Origin: Lytechinus pictus
Taxonomy: Eukaryota > Echinodermata > Echinoidea > Temnopleuroida > Toxopneustidae
Direction of reading: 5' to 3'
DNA length: 64,000 nt
NCBI RefSeq assembly: GCF_037042905.1
Contig: NC_087249.1
Location: forward strand, 10,040,001 to 10,104,000
The notes below the pieces were generated by a model, which made no database searches, was not told the DNA's origin, and worked only from the letters and a program-made list of their open reading frames with translations. Position 1 is the first letter of the stretch, and every line of letters begins with the position of its first letter. Positions 43,430 through 54,710 of the stretch are shown piece after piece. The position numbers and the translations under genes are program-made.

Positions 43430-44270
43430 CGCCCGTCCTAGACAGGACGTATTATGGTATCACGTTCAGTGTCCGTCCGTCTGTCTGTCCGTCCGTTAAC
43501 TTTTCCTTGTAAATGCGATAACTTCCGTTTGACTTAACCTAGTCTCATATAATTGATTTTGAGGTCAAAGGTCAAGGTCACAGTGACATATTGTCATCTT
43601 ACCCTTCTGCAGTCCTTGTAAACATGATAACTTCAGTTTAACTTAATCTAGGCTCATATAATTTGGTGTGTATGATATTAGCATAGATCCAAGGAAGCCT
43701 ATTTATTTTTTTAGGTCAAAGGTCAATGTCACAGTGACATGTTTTCATACTACCCTTCTGCAGTCCTTGTAAATGCGGTAACTTTAGTTTAACTTAACCT
43801 AGGCTCATATAATTTGGTATGTATGATACTAGCATGGATCCCAGGAAGCCTATGGATTTTGAGGTCAAAAGGTCAAGGTCACACTGACAGGTTTCCATCT
43901 TACCCTTCTGAAGTCCTTGTAAACGAGATAACTTTAGTTTAACTTAACCTAGGCTCATATAATATGGTGTGTATGATACTAGCATGGATCCCAGGAAGCC
44001 TATGGATTTTGAGGGTCAAAAGGTCAAAGGTCAAGGTCACACTGACATGTTTTCATCTTACCCTTCTGAAGTCCTTGTAAACAAGATAACTTTAATTTAA
44101 CTTAACCTAGGCTCATATAATTTGGTGTGTATGATACTAGCATGGATCCCAGGAAGCCTATTGATTTTGAGGTCAAAAGGTCAAAGGTGAAGTCACCACC
44201 TTCCACTTTTCTTGCTTGAACAATAACTCCATTTTCCCCGTTACGGGCGGGAGTATTATGTGCTTGCCTT
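43430..44270. repeat. Element of five 150-bp tandem units rich in AGGTCA motifs
   Basis: It opens CGCCCGTCCTAGACAGGACG followed by a GTCCGTCCGTCTGTC string. Units restart at GTCCTTGTAAA (43612, 43763, 43913, 44071), preceded by one partial unit. Each holds AACTTAACCTAGGCTCATAT, GCATGGATCCCAGGAAGCCT and GGTCAAAGGTCAAGGTCAC-type blocks. The right end carries GTTACGGGCGGGAGTATTAT. No ORF. Confidence 0.8.
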
Positions 44271-44700
44271 AGCGACACTATTGTTATGTTTCTTATGATG
44301 ACTTTTGTGCAGTTCCATGCAGCAGGTCCAAGCTATTATCTCTTTGCTGACATGTCATTGTTTCTGAATTGTATCTGTTGTTTTATTATTGGATGCATAC
44401 TATGGAGGTGTTGTGAGAGCTGATAGTTTGCATGCACATTGCCTTGGACTTAGTCTACATATTGTATAATTTTATTTGTTTTTGAAAATTTCTATTGATT
44501 ATGTATGCTAATTTATGCATAATTTGTATACTTTTTGCCTTAAAAAAAAGGGTCAAATTGTCCAAATTTTTGGTGTAGAAACTATTCTTGGTGTTGTTAT
44601 CAAATGTTCGTGAAAAAAATTGCGATATCAAGACAATATTTTTTTAATTAGTTTGAAACTGCAATTTCCTTTTTGTTTTTTTACTTGCTTTTCATTGATT
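44271..44700. other. Non-coding stretch
   Basis: AT-rich sequence between two repeat elements. No gene recognised. Confidence 0.4.
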
Positions 44701-44900
44701 TTTGTCTCGTCATATAGCAGAGCGAGACTACATGTATAGGCGCTGATTTTCTGATGGCGGCGGCTTCATCAACATCAAATCTTAACCTAAGGTTAAGTTT
44801 TTTGAAGGACATCATAACTTAGAAAGTATATAGATCTAGTTCATGAAACTTACACATAAGGGTGATGAAGTATTTCTGAATATCATAGTGAAATGACTTG
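44701..44900. mobile_element. Left-end fragment of the TGTCTCGCC element family
   Basis: Begins TGTCTCGTCATATAGCAGAG and continues AACATCAAATCTTAACCTAA as in the 29434 copy, then departs from the family after one partial unit (about 44885). Confidence 0.7.
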
Positions 44901-45051
44901 TCCTCGAACTGTTTGAGGGATCAGTTCTCACCTTTAAATCTGTGTCACTCAACCCAGGTTAAGACAAAAACCCACTTTAGATAGGTCTAGTATTATAATT
45001 GAGTTAGAAAGTGCTTTCATATTATTTGATATTTTACTTTCCTTTTTATTG

Positions 45052-45735
45052 TCTCGCCTGCATAGCAGAGGGAGACTATAGGGGCCTCTTTTCCAACGGC
45101 GACGACATCGTCAACATAGAATTCTTAACCAAGGTTAAGTTTTTGAAATGTCCTCATAACTTAGAATGTATTTGGACCTAGTTCATGAAACTTACACATA
45201 ATGGTGATAGTGTATCACTGAAGATCCTGCTTGAGTTTTAGGTCACATGACCAAGGTCAAAGGTCAACAAACTTTGACCATGTTAGGGGGTATTTGTGGA
45301 ATTGTCATAACTTTAAAAGTTTATAGGTCTAGTTCATGAAACTTGGACATAAGAGTAACCATGTATCCCTGAATATCCTGTGCGTGTTTCAGGTTACATG
45401 ACCAAGATCAAAGGGTCATTTAAGGTCAATGAACTTTGTCCGTGTTGGGGGAATTTGTTGAATTGGCATCAGAACTTAGAAAGTTTATGGATCTACACAT
45501 ATAGTTCATGAAATATATTCTACGTAAGGGTAATCGAGTATGAATGATTGTATTGCACATGTCATAGGTCACATGATCATAGTCAAAGTTCATGTTGGGT
45601 CAATGGACATAGTATTTCATTATCATATGAGTGTTTTCTTTTGTGAGTAATCAATAGCCGTTTTCAAAGTCAGCGCTGCTGTTATATTGAATCGCTTAAT
45701 GCAGGCGAGACAGCCAGAGGCGTTCCACTTGTTAT
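45052..45735. mobile_element. Repeat-filled element with TGTCTCGCCTGCAT ends, second full copy
   Basis: Begins TGTCTCGCCTGCATAGCAGA and ends AATGCAGGCGAGACAGCCAG then AGGCGTTCCACTTGTTA, matching the copy inside the LINE. It has three to four diverged 162-bp units with TCAAAGGTCA motifs. No coding frame. Confidence 0.8.
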
Positions 45736-47970
45736 TGTTTAGCAAAAAAATTCTAGGAATGTTTCACAAAAAACAAAATCTGACCTAAAGTCAAGTCATG
45801 CTGAAGCATTAACATGCTCATGATATTTGATATACACAGTATAATCGTAATCAATCGTAACTCTATGGAAATCCATTAGTTTCATAATTTTTTCCACAGG
45901 AAATTTGCAAAATGTCCTTCGTGAACGAAGGATAACTCACCAAATTGTCAAGAAATCAAGATACATGTATACATTCATATCTAGACATTTTTTTTAACAA
46001 ACATGCATTTTATATGTTAACTTTGCTGGCTTTCCATAGTTGCAATTGATAGGATTAACCGCAACTCTATGTAAGACGGGGCCCTGTTATTTTCCACACG
46101 CAAGTAGAAATTTAATCACACTTAACTTTTTGTGAAACACCTCTTTAATTTGTTTCTTAAGGCCTCCGCACACCTTTCGAATGGTACACAATCTGATTTT
46201 GGAGCAAATCACATATTGTTAACTTTCTGAAATGTGAATAACAACTACCTTTTTTTTCGAGGCTTAAAATTAACTGTGAGTATACTAAATAATTTTGGCT
46301 GATTTTAAACCTTTATTTTTTTATTAGTAAAGGCCAAATTGACTTTAATTTGTAGTAAATTGTATGATTGCTGTGACATCACTTCAACTAGATGTTCATT
46401 TTTCAATGCAAACGATGATGCTAGTATAGTCACATATTTCAATATGAGTATTGGTAGGATGACTTTGTACAGCAAGATGTCACATGTACCCAACGTTTTT
46501 CTCGGAAATCGGGTCGCAGAACAATCAAAAGGTGTGCGGTGGCCTTTACATCTATGTCAGATAGCTTGGACCTGCCCTACAGTGTACAATTGTCTGTGCT
46601 ATATACTATACTTGCTTTGTATTCGTGAGGTGTATTTTTTCCTTTTAAAAAAAAAATTGTAAGACCAGCAGCCTGGAAGACTTATTCAAGTTGCAGGACC
46701 ATAGCAGTTGACCTCGATTGATGGTGGTAGGCCCTAAACCTTACAAGCATGGCTTCCTGTCTGGTTTGAGCTGAGGTCTTCTTGCCAGAATCACACAATT
46801 AGTGACATCACTACCAAGAGATCTATTTTTCAGTGTGCAGAGAAGGACACTGGACAATGTGGTGCATGGTATACAACTTACCACAATGTAAGTGCTTTAA
46901 TTATGATTTTGTGTTGCCTAAAGTATGTGAGACAATGCAATAGGTTTCCCAGTAATTTATTGAGGGCAATAGAAAATATTGGGCGGCAATTTTACCCATA
47001 TCAGGATTTCTGTCTTTCTTTATATACCTCCCAGTACTATTTGTGCCAGCTGTTGCTCTAACTTTATCTTTGTTTCACATTGTTGCAACATTATACATTC
47101 CATGACTGATTTAATGTGCTAAGAATTTAAACAATTTTTATAAGAAATTTATATATACAGACATTGATCCATTTTTTTTAGCTGTAGAGCAATGAAAGAG
47201 CAATGTGAATTATTTTGCAATATATACTCCTTTTCTGTATGTGTCATTTCAATTTGAAATACACTGTACAGTATTATTCCACACTTACTGCGGTCATTTT
47301 ACCATGTACCTACATAAACCTCATGTTTGTGCTAATGCCAAAGGCACCACCAAAAACATAGCGTTTGTACAAGTGCCGAGTGTGTATCCATCATGACATC
47401 ATGAATGTGAAGAGATAATGTGGACTGCACGAATGTTTAGATATGTGATGATAGATGGTAGGACCTAAAAATTGGTTTGTCTGCCCAAATCTTCAACTTC
47501 GGATATAAAATTTTCAACAATTTTTATGAGGGTGTGCACTTCAATGTTTTTTTCCACAATGTGTAAAAAAAAATGCTCCTTCAATCAGAGCAATATACAT
47601 GTATGAATCTTGTTTCAGAAGTGCAATGTCAAATTTTTACTTCTAGAGCCTTGCCAATGTAGTGTTTCAAGTTGACCCATTATCCATATTGTATTTGAAA
47701 TATTGACGGAGCAGTTTAGCCAATATGGCTTTGGAGCTAAGTGGCATTGATAAGATCGATCAAAACCTGGTTTGCTCTCCATATGGAGCAGGTAACCATT
47801 TTTTCTGCACAAAGAGAAGACAGAGGAACTGGTGATGAAAAGAGTGCTGCTGACTTTCAGAAGTTTATTTCAGTTGCGTGTGTCATCTTTATATTTGGTG
47901 TTTGGAATTGGGTAATGTTGCGATAATCTTCAAGTACTGTGTGACCACAGGGAATGGTGTTCCTTTCAGC
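45736..47970. other. Non-coding stretch with two weak exon-like segments
   Basis: At 46834-46888 a TTTTTCAG acceptor and an AAT|GTAAGT donor bound a 54-bp open segment (CAEKDTGQCGAWYTTYHN). At 47725-47792 a start reads MALELSGIDKIDQNLVCSPYG before a GCAG|GTAACC donor. Neither matches a known family; both could be chance. The remainder is AT-rich, with a CAACTCTATG/TTGCAATTG-containing repeat-like region at 45840-46140. Confidence 0.25.
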
Positions 47971-48480
47971 TTACGCATGATATCCAGAGCTCTTCAAGAC
48001 CTCTTTACAATTCACACGCCTCTTGGACTCACAAATGCTAATATCTTGTGAGAGTGTTGGCCTCTTTCTGGTGGCATTAGAGGAATTCTCAGTGGATCTA
48101 GTTCCAGTTAGTAATTTTTGTCTTTTCCAGCCATTTGATATTTTCCTGTGTTTATTGGATTTTCCCGGATTCATTTGACTCTGATGGAATGAAAGGCAAT
48201 CTGAAGTCTTGGTATTATAGATTCAGAGACAACAAAGACTATTTTTTGCTCCTCATGCGTGCCGATCTTGCCACCAAAAGGGAATACATCTGATACATTT
48301 TCTGGCTTTGTAACTCTACTTTTTAAACCACAATCTACTTGTTTGAATTCTATAAAGGCAGATTCTTTAAGTCTTTGTCAATATTCATTTTCTGTGTCCA
48401 GGAGAAAACGCTCTTTCTTTGGAATGAATTTTGAATAGATTTCCTGTTCAGAGGAATCTTCATCATGTTCAGGCATTCAG
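47971..48480 (-). pseudogene. Broken minus-strand coding-like segment, family unknown
   Basis: Read on the minus strand from 48480: an acidic stretch (EHDEDSSEQEIYSKFIPKKE) to an in-frame TGA; the same frame goes on through FIEFKQVDCGLKSRV and FPFGGKIGTHEEQK to a stop; then a shifted frame gives MNPGKSNKHRKISNGWKRQK and ends KSSGYHA with TAA at about 47971. Over 500 bp with only two interruptions and amino-acid-like composition in AT-rich surroundings suggests a decayed exon or retrocopy. A MITE begins 30 bp upstream. Confidence 0.4.
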
Positions 48481-48512
48481 AAATGTAATCCCTAAAAGTG
48501 AAGGGAACTTTC

Positions 48513-48836
48513 TGGCCCGTATTCTCATGTCAGGTTTAACTTAAACTCAGGCTTAAAGTTGTGGTTGAAGTATGGATAGCCAGTTACATAAATCACTTAC
48601 AGTAGAGATATCATATTTCAGCTCATTTGGCTCTCAAATCATTCATAATTGTCTAGGAAGTATAAATAGATGATTGTTTTCACCATTGAAGAATCAGGAA
48701 AGAGCCCAGCAAACATCAGAAACATATAACTTAATAAAAATTTTGACACTTTTGGCTTCCCATAATTTTAGCACAGAGTTAGACCATGGTCTAAGACAGT
48801 TAAACCTGACTTCAGAATACGGGCCACTGTGTTTAA
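48513..48836. mobile_element. MITE with TGGCCCGTATTCT ends, second copy
   Basis: The left end TGGCCCGTATTCTCATGTCA and the reverse-complemented right end TGGCCCGTATTCTGAAGTCA, both followed by GGTTTAA, are inverted. The interior matches the 1927-2230 copy (CATAATTTTAGCACAGAGTT, then AGACC(A/G)(T/C)GGTCTAA). No ORF. Confidence 0.85.
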
Positions 48837-48842
48837 CCCTAC

Positions 48843-49245
48843 ATAGCCCAGGCTATTTTGAAATTACATAGACAGTGGGTTGTCATCAATTTTTTTTGTC
48901 AATGAAAGTTGTCATCTCTATTTTCAGTCATAAATACATGAAATCAATAGCTTGTAAACAGCAAAGGTAAAAATGATGATACATTTATTAATTTTGGCTA
49001 CATACAGAAATTGCAGTGAATTTTTCAAATTAAATCACAGGTTTTAGCAATTTTGGATCTGATATGCACTTACAAAACGTTGCCAAACTTTGTAACTGCA
49101 TACCATCGCATTGTGAATTTTGTCTTAAAATTTGCATAAGAAATATTTCATTAAATGTGTCCTGATCTTTACAGATTGATCACGAAAAATATCATGTGGG
49201 GCTAAAAATAAGCCCCACCCCCCTACCCAGGCTAGATAGGGTTAA
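48843..49245. mobile_element. MITE with TTAACCCTA ends
   Basis: The left end TTAACCCTACATAGCCCAGG and the reverse-complemented right end TTAACCCTATCTAGCCTGGG are inverted. It is only 6 bp from the preceding MITE. Internal blocks (AGCAAAGGTAAAAATGATGATAC, broken here for length; GATCTGATATGCACTTACAA) resemble part of the transposon at about 32220-32515, which also ends in AGGGTTAA, so a relative is nested there. Confidence 0.65.
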
Positions 49246-50515
49246 GGTACATGCTGAACATTACCAGTTACTGGAGAAGGGCCTCCACTCAATGATCAAT
49301 TTGCGTATGATATGGTGCTATTTAAAAAATCTCTTAATGCGAATTGGTGAGTCTTTCACTTCCTTGCAGTGATCATACAATGCATAATTTGCAGACAATC
49401 GTAGAATTAGTTCCTTCTTGCTTATGTAGTTCCAATTATCATGTCAGAGAAGCTTGTCAGCCAGGTCCTGAAGCTTGACATGAAGTGATGCTAGCCTGCT
49501 CATTCATCCATTTTCTGTCTGGGTAGGACAGTGATTGGTAGATTTTTCCAACAGTGTCAATGTGGCTAAAGAAATGGTTTCCTATATCCAGCGGGTGCCG
49601 TGCGGTCCGTCAGATTTGAAAGTGCATGTTTTGGTAGATTTTCCTAACACTCCCATGACATTTTGGCAAAAGAAGTGGTTTTCTCCATCCAGTCTGGAAC
49701 AACTTTGGGCAAGTCTATTGGGTGCTGTCTGTGAGAGTTCTCATTTGGTTCCTGATGACCATTCGGCTGAAGAAATGGTTTCTTATATCCATGGAAAGAT
49801 TTTTTTGGAAATTTTATTGGGTGCTGTCTCTGAAATTTGACATTTCGCTTCACTACTATGGTTCATGCATTGTATTGTAATGATTGATGGGGAATTATAA
49901 ACCATTGTGGGATATGAACTGGACTCCCTCAGGACAAGCCTATGTTGAAGTCCTAACCTCGTTAGATCTATCTATCATTGTCGGTGCCTCGCCTGATCTC
50001 TCAGAGTTCATGGTGGCATGATGGATACAGAATGCACGCAAACATTTGGTTCTTGTATGATGGTGAATGAATAGATTAGCTTGATAGGGGAAAACTTAAT
50101 TATTTTTCCTGTTGGTTTCTATTTTGATAAAATGCAGTATTCATTGAAATTCATAGAAATGAAAATGCATCATGTACAGAAAAAGGTTTATTTATTTGCA
50201 GAATCGTAATAGATTTGCTCTTTTAAATGAAAAGCTCCCCCCCTAAAAAAAAAAAAGAAATAGCCAATCAAAATGTTTTAATGATATGAATTTAATAATA
50301 AAAATCTGAAATGTGAAAAAACGATTTGTTATACTAAAAAAGGATTTTATCCTCCCAAGTATAAACCATAAACAGAACACTGTGCGCTTAGAAACCCGTA
50401 GCAAGTGCCTTTTAAATGTTATGTATTTTTATTATGTGAAAATTTAAACATTGTAGTGTCAGTCATGGATAGTTAATGTTGAAAGGATGTGAAATGGATT
50501 GAAAATGGGCAGATA
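49246..50515. other. Non-coding stretch with a short degenerate tandem repeat
   Basis: Units of about 100-118 bp occur at 49540-49850: GAAATGGTTTCCTATATCCA near 49570, its relative near 49774, and ATTGGGTGCTGTCT at 49718 and 49816. No gene recognised. Confidence 0.5.
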
Positions 50516-50635
50516 CAGGGAGCATTTCATGACAAGTTTTGTTAGTGATTATCACTAATTGGCTCTTAACCAATCAGATGCAAGGAATTGGTGGTGAAAA
50601 TCAGGGACAAACAATCTTCATGAAATGCCTCCCTG
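50516..50635. mobile_element. 120-bp MITE with CAGGGAGCATTTCATGA ends
   Basis: The left end CAGGGAGCATTTCATGA and the reverse-complemented right end CAGGGAGGCATTTCATGA are inverted, with further pairing inside (TTGTTAGTG / ACAAACAA). No ORF. Confidence 0.75.
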
Positions 50636-52060
50636 GATGAATAGTACAGGGAGGTATGGGAAGAAAGCACAATCAATGGAGAAGGGGGAGATGGTTGTAA
50701 GGAAGGGAGCAGATTAAAGGAAATGAGGTGGTGTTTTTTTCCAAGGGTGAATGAAAAGACTAAAAAGGAGATTGATAGATTCTTCCGGCAAGGAAGAGGG
50801 AAGGGGAGTAGTTGGGAAAGAGGATGGGGGGTGGGGGGGGGGGGGAGGAAATTTCTTTTTGTGAATGAAAGTTCCCCATAAAAAAAATGAACTGTTGCCC
50901 CCAAGAACATAATCAATTGGAAAGTTGATGCATTGTCTTGCATACTATTGGCTACACAAAATATTAACAAAGCACTGTCATGGAAAGTTGTATACCATGC
51001 ATAACAGTATCCAGTCCGCTTCTTTGTGCACCAAAAAAATAGGTCTCAAGGAAATGTCACATATTGTGTGATTTTGTCAAGAAGAGCCCAGCTCATACGA
51101 GGCTGCTTGGTCATTTTGTGAGGGATGGGGTTTGCCCCATTGAATCAAGAGGTCATTAGCTGCTATGGTATCTTGTATATTGAATTAATCTTCTGGGCTG
51201 CTGGTCATTTTTTTTTTTGCTGTTTTTTTCTTTGAAAAATTCAATAAACGTTTTTGGAAAATGAAAATTCATTGCTGTTCAAATATGCTTACTCTGTCCC
51301 CTGTGAATATCATCTATACACCTGCCCCCTTTTCATCTATTATAAATCCCCCCTTTCCCCATGTAAAATGTGGCTTTGTTCCTTAAACCCCCTTGGCGGG
51401 CCCCATTACATCTACTATTACTGTTATTTTGCCATCCATCCAGTGGTGTAATGACCCCAAAAAATTTTAAGGGGGGGTCAGAAATGGTGTATGGGGAAAG
51501 TTTTTACTTTACCTCTTTTTGTCAATTTTTTTTTTGGAGGGGTCCATGGTATACCATTGGATGGCAAAATTACATTAATAGTATACACGCATTACACATC
51601 TAGGGCATTAGTAAGAATTACAAACACAGTGTGCCTTTGGGAAGGTTCTAACATGCCCAAGGCAGAGCTGAGGGTATTATGACCGTCTCAAAGGTAACAA
51701 GTATGTGTAATTATTCCAAGCAAAATGATGTGTATTATTTGTTTTATAAGATCATAGTGATGTGGATCCTTGTCATTTGATAAGCCACCCTCCTCTCAAT
51801 AGGATTTTTTTCTTTATTTTCGGGGGCCACTTTTCACAACCTACTGCCTAAATCTGCAACATTGGACAAGCTTTAACATCGCAGTGAATGGAGGAATCTT
51901 TTAGGACTCTCGGGCATTTTAATAACGGCAAAACTCCTCCCAAGTCCAATTACCACCTCAAAACTCCATGACATAACTGGTCATGTGATTGAAATCAGCC
52001 AATCAAATGATAAGGATCCATATCACTATTTTATATTAAGTTTTATGCAACAGGACCCAG
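50636..52060. other. Non-coding stretch with G-rich tracts
   Basis: A purine-rich tract (50640-50870) with a G-run near 50825-50845. At 51430-51570, GTCATTACACCACTGGATGG-like and CCATTGGATGGCAAAATTAC phrases suggest another small inverted element. No gene. Confidence 0.4.
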
Positions 52061-52260
52061 GGCCGTTATTCTGAATATTGTGTTATCTTAGCAACCCTTT
52101 TGTTAGCACGTATGTCATTTCCTCGCACAGTGAAGTTCTTTATTCTGTGAATAGGTCTTATTTGTTAAGTAACCACAAAATACCATTTAAAAAATTTTGT
52201 TTGGGTAAATAACACAGAAAATGTCATACAAAAGATAAAACAAATTTCAGATTACCGGCC
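52061..52260. mobile_element. 200-bp MITE with GGCCGTTATTCTGA ends
   Basis: The left end GGCCGTTATTCTGAATATTG and the reverse-complemented right end GGCCGGTAATCTGAAATTTG are inverted, each followed by a TTATCTT block. AT-rich interior, no ORF. Confidence 0.65.
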
Positions 52261-53100
52261 AGCTTTTAGGTTGTCATGGCTGCTGTAAATATGCAGAAGG
52301 TAATCAAAATGTAGAAGGCTGATGTATATATATATTCAAATTGTTAAAATATAGGTTTCCTTTTTTTTCAAAGGAAATTCCTAAGTAGGACTGTATTTTC
52401 CTGGTACACTTTCCATCTTTTTCAAGTTTTCAGAAGAAATATAAAATTTCATTTTTATGCCTTCACTGAGTGATTTGTCACTGAATATTTTGGTGATCAC
52501 TATAAAGGAATTTGCTTTTTATTTTCAATGACCCTCACGATTTGTTTCTGCACTGTACAAGCCAAATAACCTTCAATTAGCCACCCCCACGCGCCTCTTA
52601 TCCAAATTCTTGTCTCTTTAGAAATGTTGCAAAATGGATTGAAATTGATGCAAACTTTTATTCCCTTAACAAATGATAGTTCATGATTATAGTAAGTACT
52701 TCGTTATCCCCTTATTTTTGTGTCATCAAATATCACAACCCAAATGAAAGTAAGCCCCAATTTTTTGGTTCATCATCATCCAAAAGAAAATTCATGAAGA
52801 GTAAAATGTTTAGTCATTGGTGAATGCCGCAATAACAAACACTTTGCAACATTCCAGGTATAATTAAAATTGAAAATATGGGGTACATTGTCTTATTTTA
52901 TTTCACAAGAGTGAACTTCAGAAAAAGAACATGATTTTGTTGAAAGTTTTCAGGTTTTTTTTTTTTTTTACATTTATCATAGGGTTTGGATCTGAGGATA
53001 AATCGGAAGTTTGTTCAATTCCATTGCAGAAGTTATTAGATCAGGTTTTTCAATGTAAACATTCATTTTATGAAGTTCACTCTCATCTTCTTTGTTCATG
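52261..53100. other. Non-coding stretch
   Basis: AT-rich sequence with a T-run near 52956-52968. No gene or element recognised. Confidence 0.4.
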
Positions 53101-53342
53101 CAGTGCAAAAACTCCGGTGTTGATTTAACACCAGCCCGGAATCTATATATGTCCACACCAGAGAAGTATTGAAACAACACCAGTTTGGAATCAAACCGAT
53201 GCTGTTTTAATATTAATTGGTGTTGTTTAAACACCTATCTGGTGTTAGACCAAAACGAAAATGGTGTTGTTTAACACTTCTCTGGTGTGGTCATATATAG
53301 ATTCCGGGCTGGTGTTAAATCAACACCAGAGTTTTTGCAGTG
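53101..53342. mobile_element. Near-palindromic 242-bp MITE with CACTGCAAAAACTC ends
   Basis: The left arm (CAGTGCAAAAACTCCGGTGT onward) and right arm (reverse-complemented CACTGCAAAAACTCTGGTGT) pair for about 65 bp, including CCCGGAATCTATATATG and CCACACCAGAGAAGT. GGTGTT words recur. The GGTGTT/CACTG style recurs at about 55401-55640. Confidence 0.85.
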
Positions 53343-53536
53343 TGTGCCAAAAAAAAAGAACTGCCGAGGAAGGGAGAGAGGGAAGGAGAGGTGAGAGAGA
53401 GACAGGGGGGGGGGGGAGCGTGTGTGAAGATGTGAGGGGAATAAAACATGCAAAGGGAAATAAATCAAGAAAATTTGTCATAAAGAAGGTAAATGGGATG
53501 GAATTTTTTGACACGGGAGAGTGACAAATCCATGAA

Positions 53537-54710
53537 TTTAAACGGGTACGCCGGGCTGAAAATATTTATATCTTAATAAATAGAGTAAAATTCACATAGC
53601 AAAATGCTGAAAATTTCATCAAAATCGGATAACAAATAACGAAGCTATTGAGTTTTAAACCCAGGGGGCCACCTACATTGACGAGTGGATACCATGCGCG
53701 ACCAAAAAACACGTAAAAATTATGTCTTTTTCAAGATAGGGCACATTACGTACGTAACGTGAAAAGGGTGTCAAAAACACATAATTAATGAAAAAAGTGT
53801 ATCTATTTCGCTTGGAAAGCTACGTGTTTAGGGTCAAATTTGAGGGGATGATAAAACAAAATTAAAATGTTTTATAAAGGATGTCCTTTTTGCTCCAACA
53901 CTACGTGTTTAGAGTCCGATTTGCGCGACGTGTGGAAGGTAGGGCCGTCCTAAACCAAGTGATGTGTAAAAGTAACCGACGACCGACGGACCCGTGACAT
54001 ATAGCTGTACTTGTTTAGGGGTTCATTTCAGGGAATACTTGTCAAGAGTATCGTTTTGTTTCCAATACTTGTTAAGGGTAGGGTTTCACACGCCAATACT
54101 TGTTAAGGGGTGCATTTTCAGAATATGGAAAATACGTGTTTAGGGTGCTTTTCGAGACCCCATGGTCGCGCATGGTATCCACTCGTCAATGGAAGTGCCC
54201 CCCCCCCCCCCCCCGGGGTTTTAAAGTTTAGTAATATATTGTAAAAACAACTATATACACATTATCATGAATATTCATTGAGTGGGCTGATGATGTCACA
54301 TCCCCACTTTCCTTTTTCTTATGTTATAACATGAAATCATAACTGTTTCATTTTTTCATACATGTGTGAATGATGTGTCTCCTTTATAATGAAATAAGTT
54401 GCAGCAATGAATATCTAATGCACTAAATCAGTTGTCAATCCAATTTTTCAGTTCTTGGTAGAAAAAAAATGGAATAAACCTAATTTCATATGATAAAATA
54501 CAAAATAACAAGTGGGGATATGATATCATCACTTTGCTCATTTAATGTTCATGAAGACATGCCTAGAACTGTTTCATCGGAATAATGCAAATCTTTAAAA
54601 TGCCAAACTTAATTATTCCTTGTCCGATTTTGATCAAATTTTTAGTGTTTTGTCTGATTTTCCTTTATCTGTTGAAATCATATGATTTTTAGCCTGGAGC
54701 ATCCCTTTAA
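53537..54710. mobile_element. MITE interrupted by a second MITE
   Basis: The left end (TTTAAACGGGTACGCCGGGC) and the reverse-complemented right end (TTAAAGGGATGCTCCAGGCT) are inverted. Internal arms carry AAATTTCATCAAAATCGGAT and its complement ATCCGATTTTGATCAAATTT-like block near 54625. The nested element at 53660-54218 splits it. Confidence 0.7.
53660..54218. mobile_element. Nested MITE with GGGGGCCACNTACATTGACG ends
   Basis: The left end GGGGGCCACCTACATTGACG with GAGTGGATACCATGCGCGAC is the inverse of the right end, GTCGCGCATGGTATCCACTC with GTCAATGGAAGTGCCCCCC. TTTTAAA flanks both sides (53653-53659, 54219-54225), a possible target duplication. The interior repeats TACGTGTTTAGGGT and ACTTGTTAAGGGT phrases. 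A truncated second copy is at 57016-57490. Confidence 0.85.

Noticed and set aside
53271..53524. Frames with Ser/Leu/Pro or Glu/Gly/Arg-rich content
   Set aside because: They arise from a G/A-rich low-complexity tract (53345-53420) next to a MITE; no protein features.
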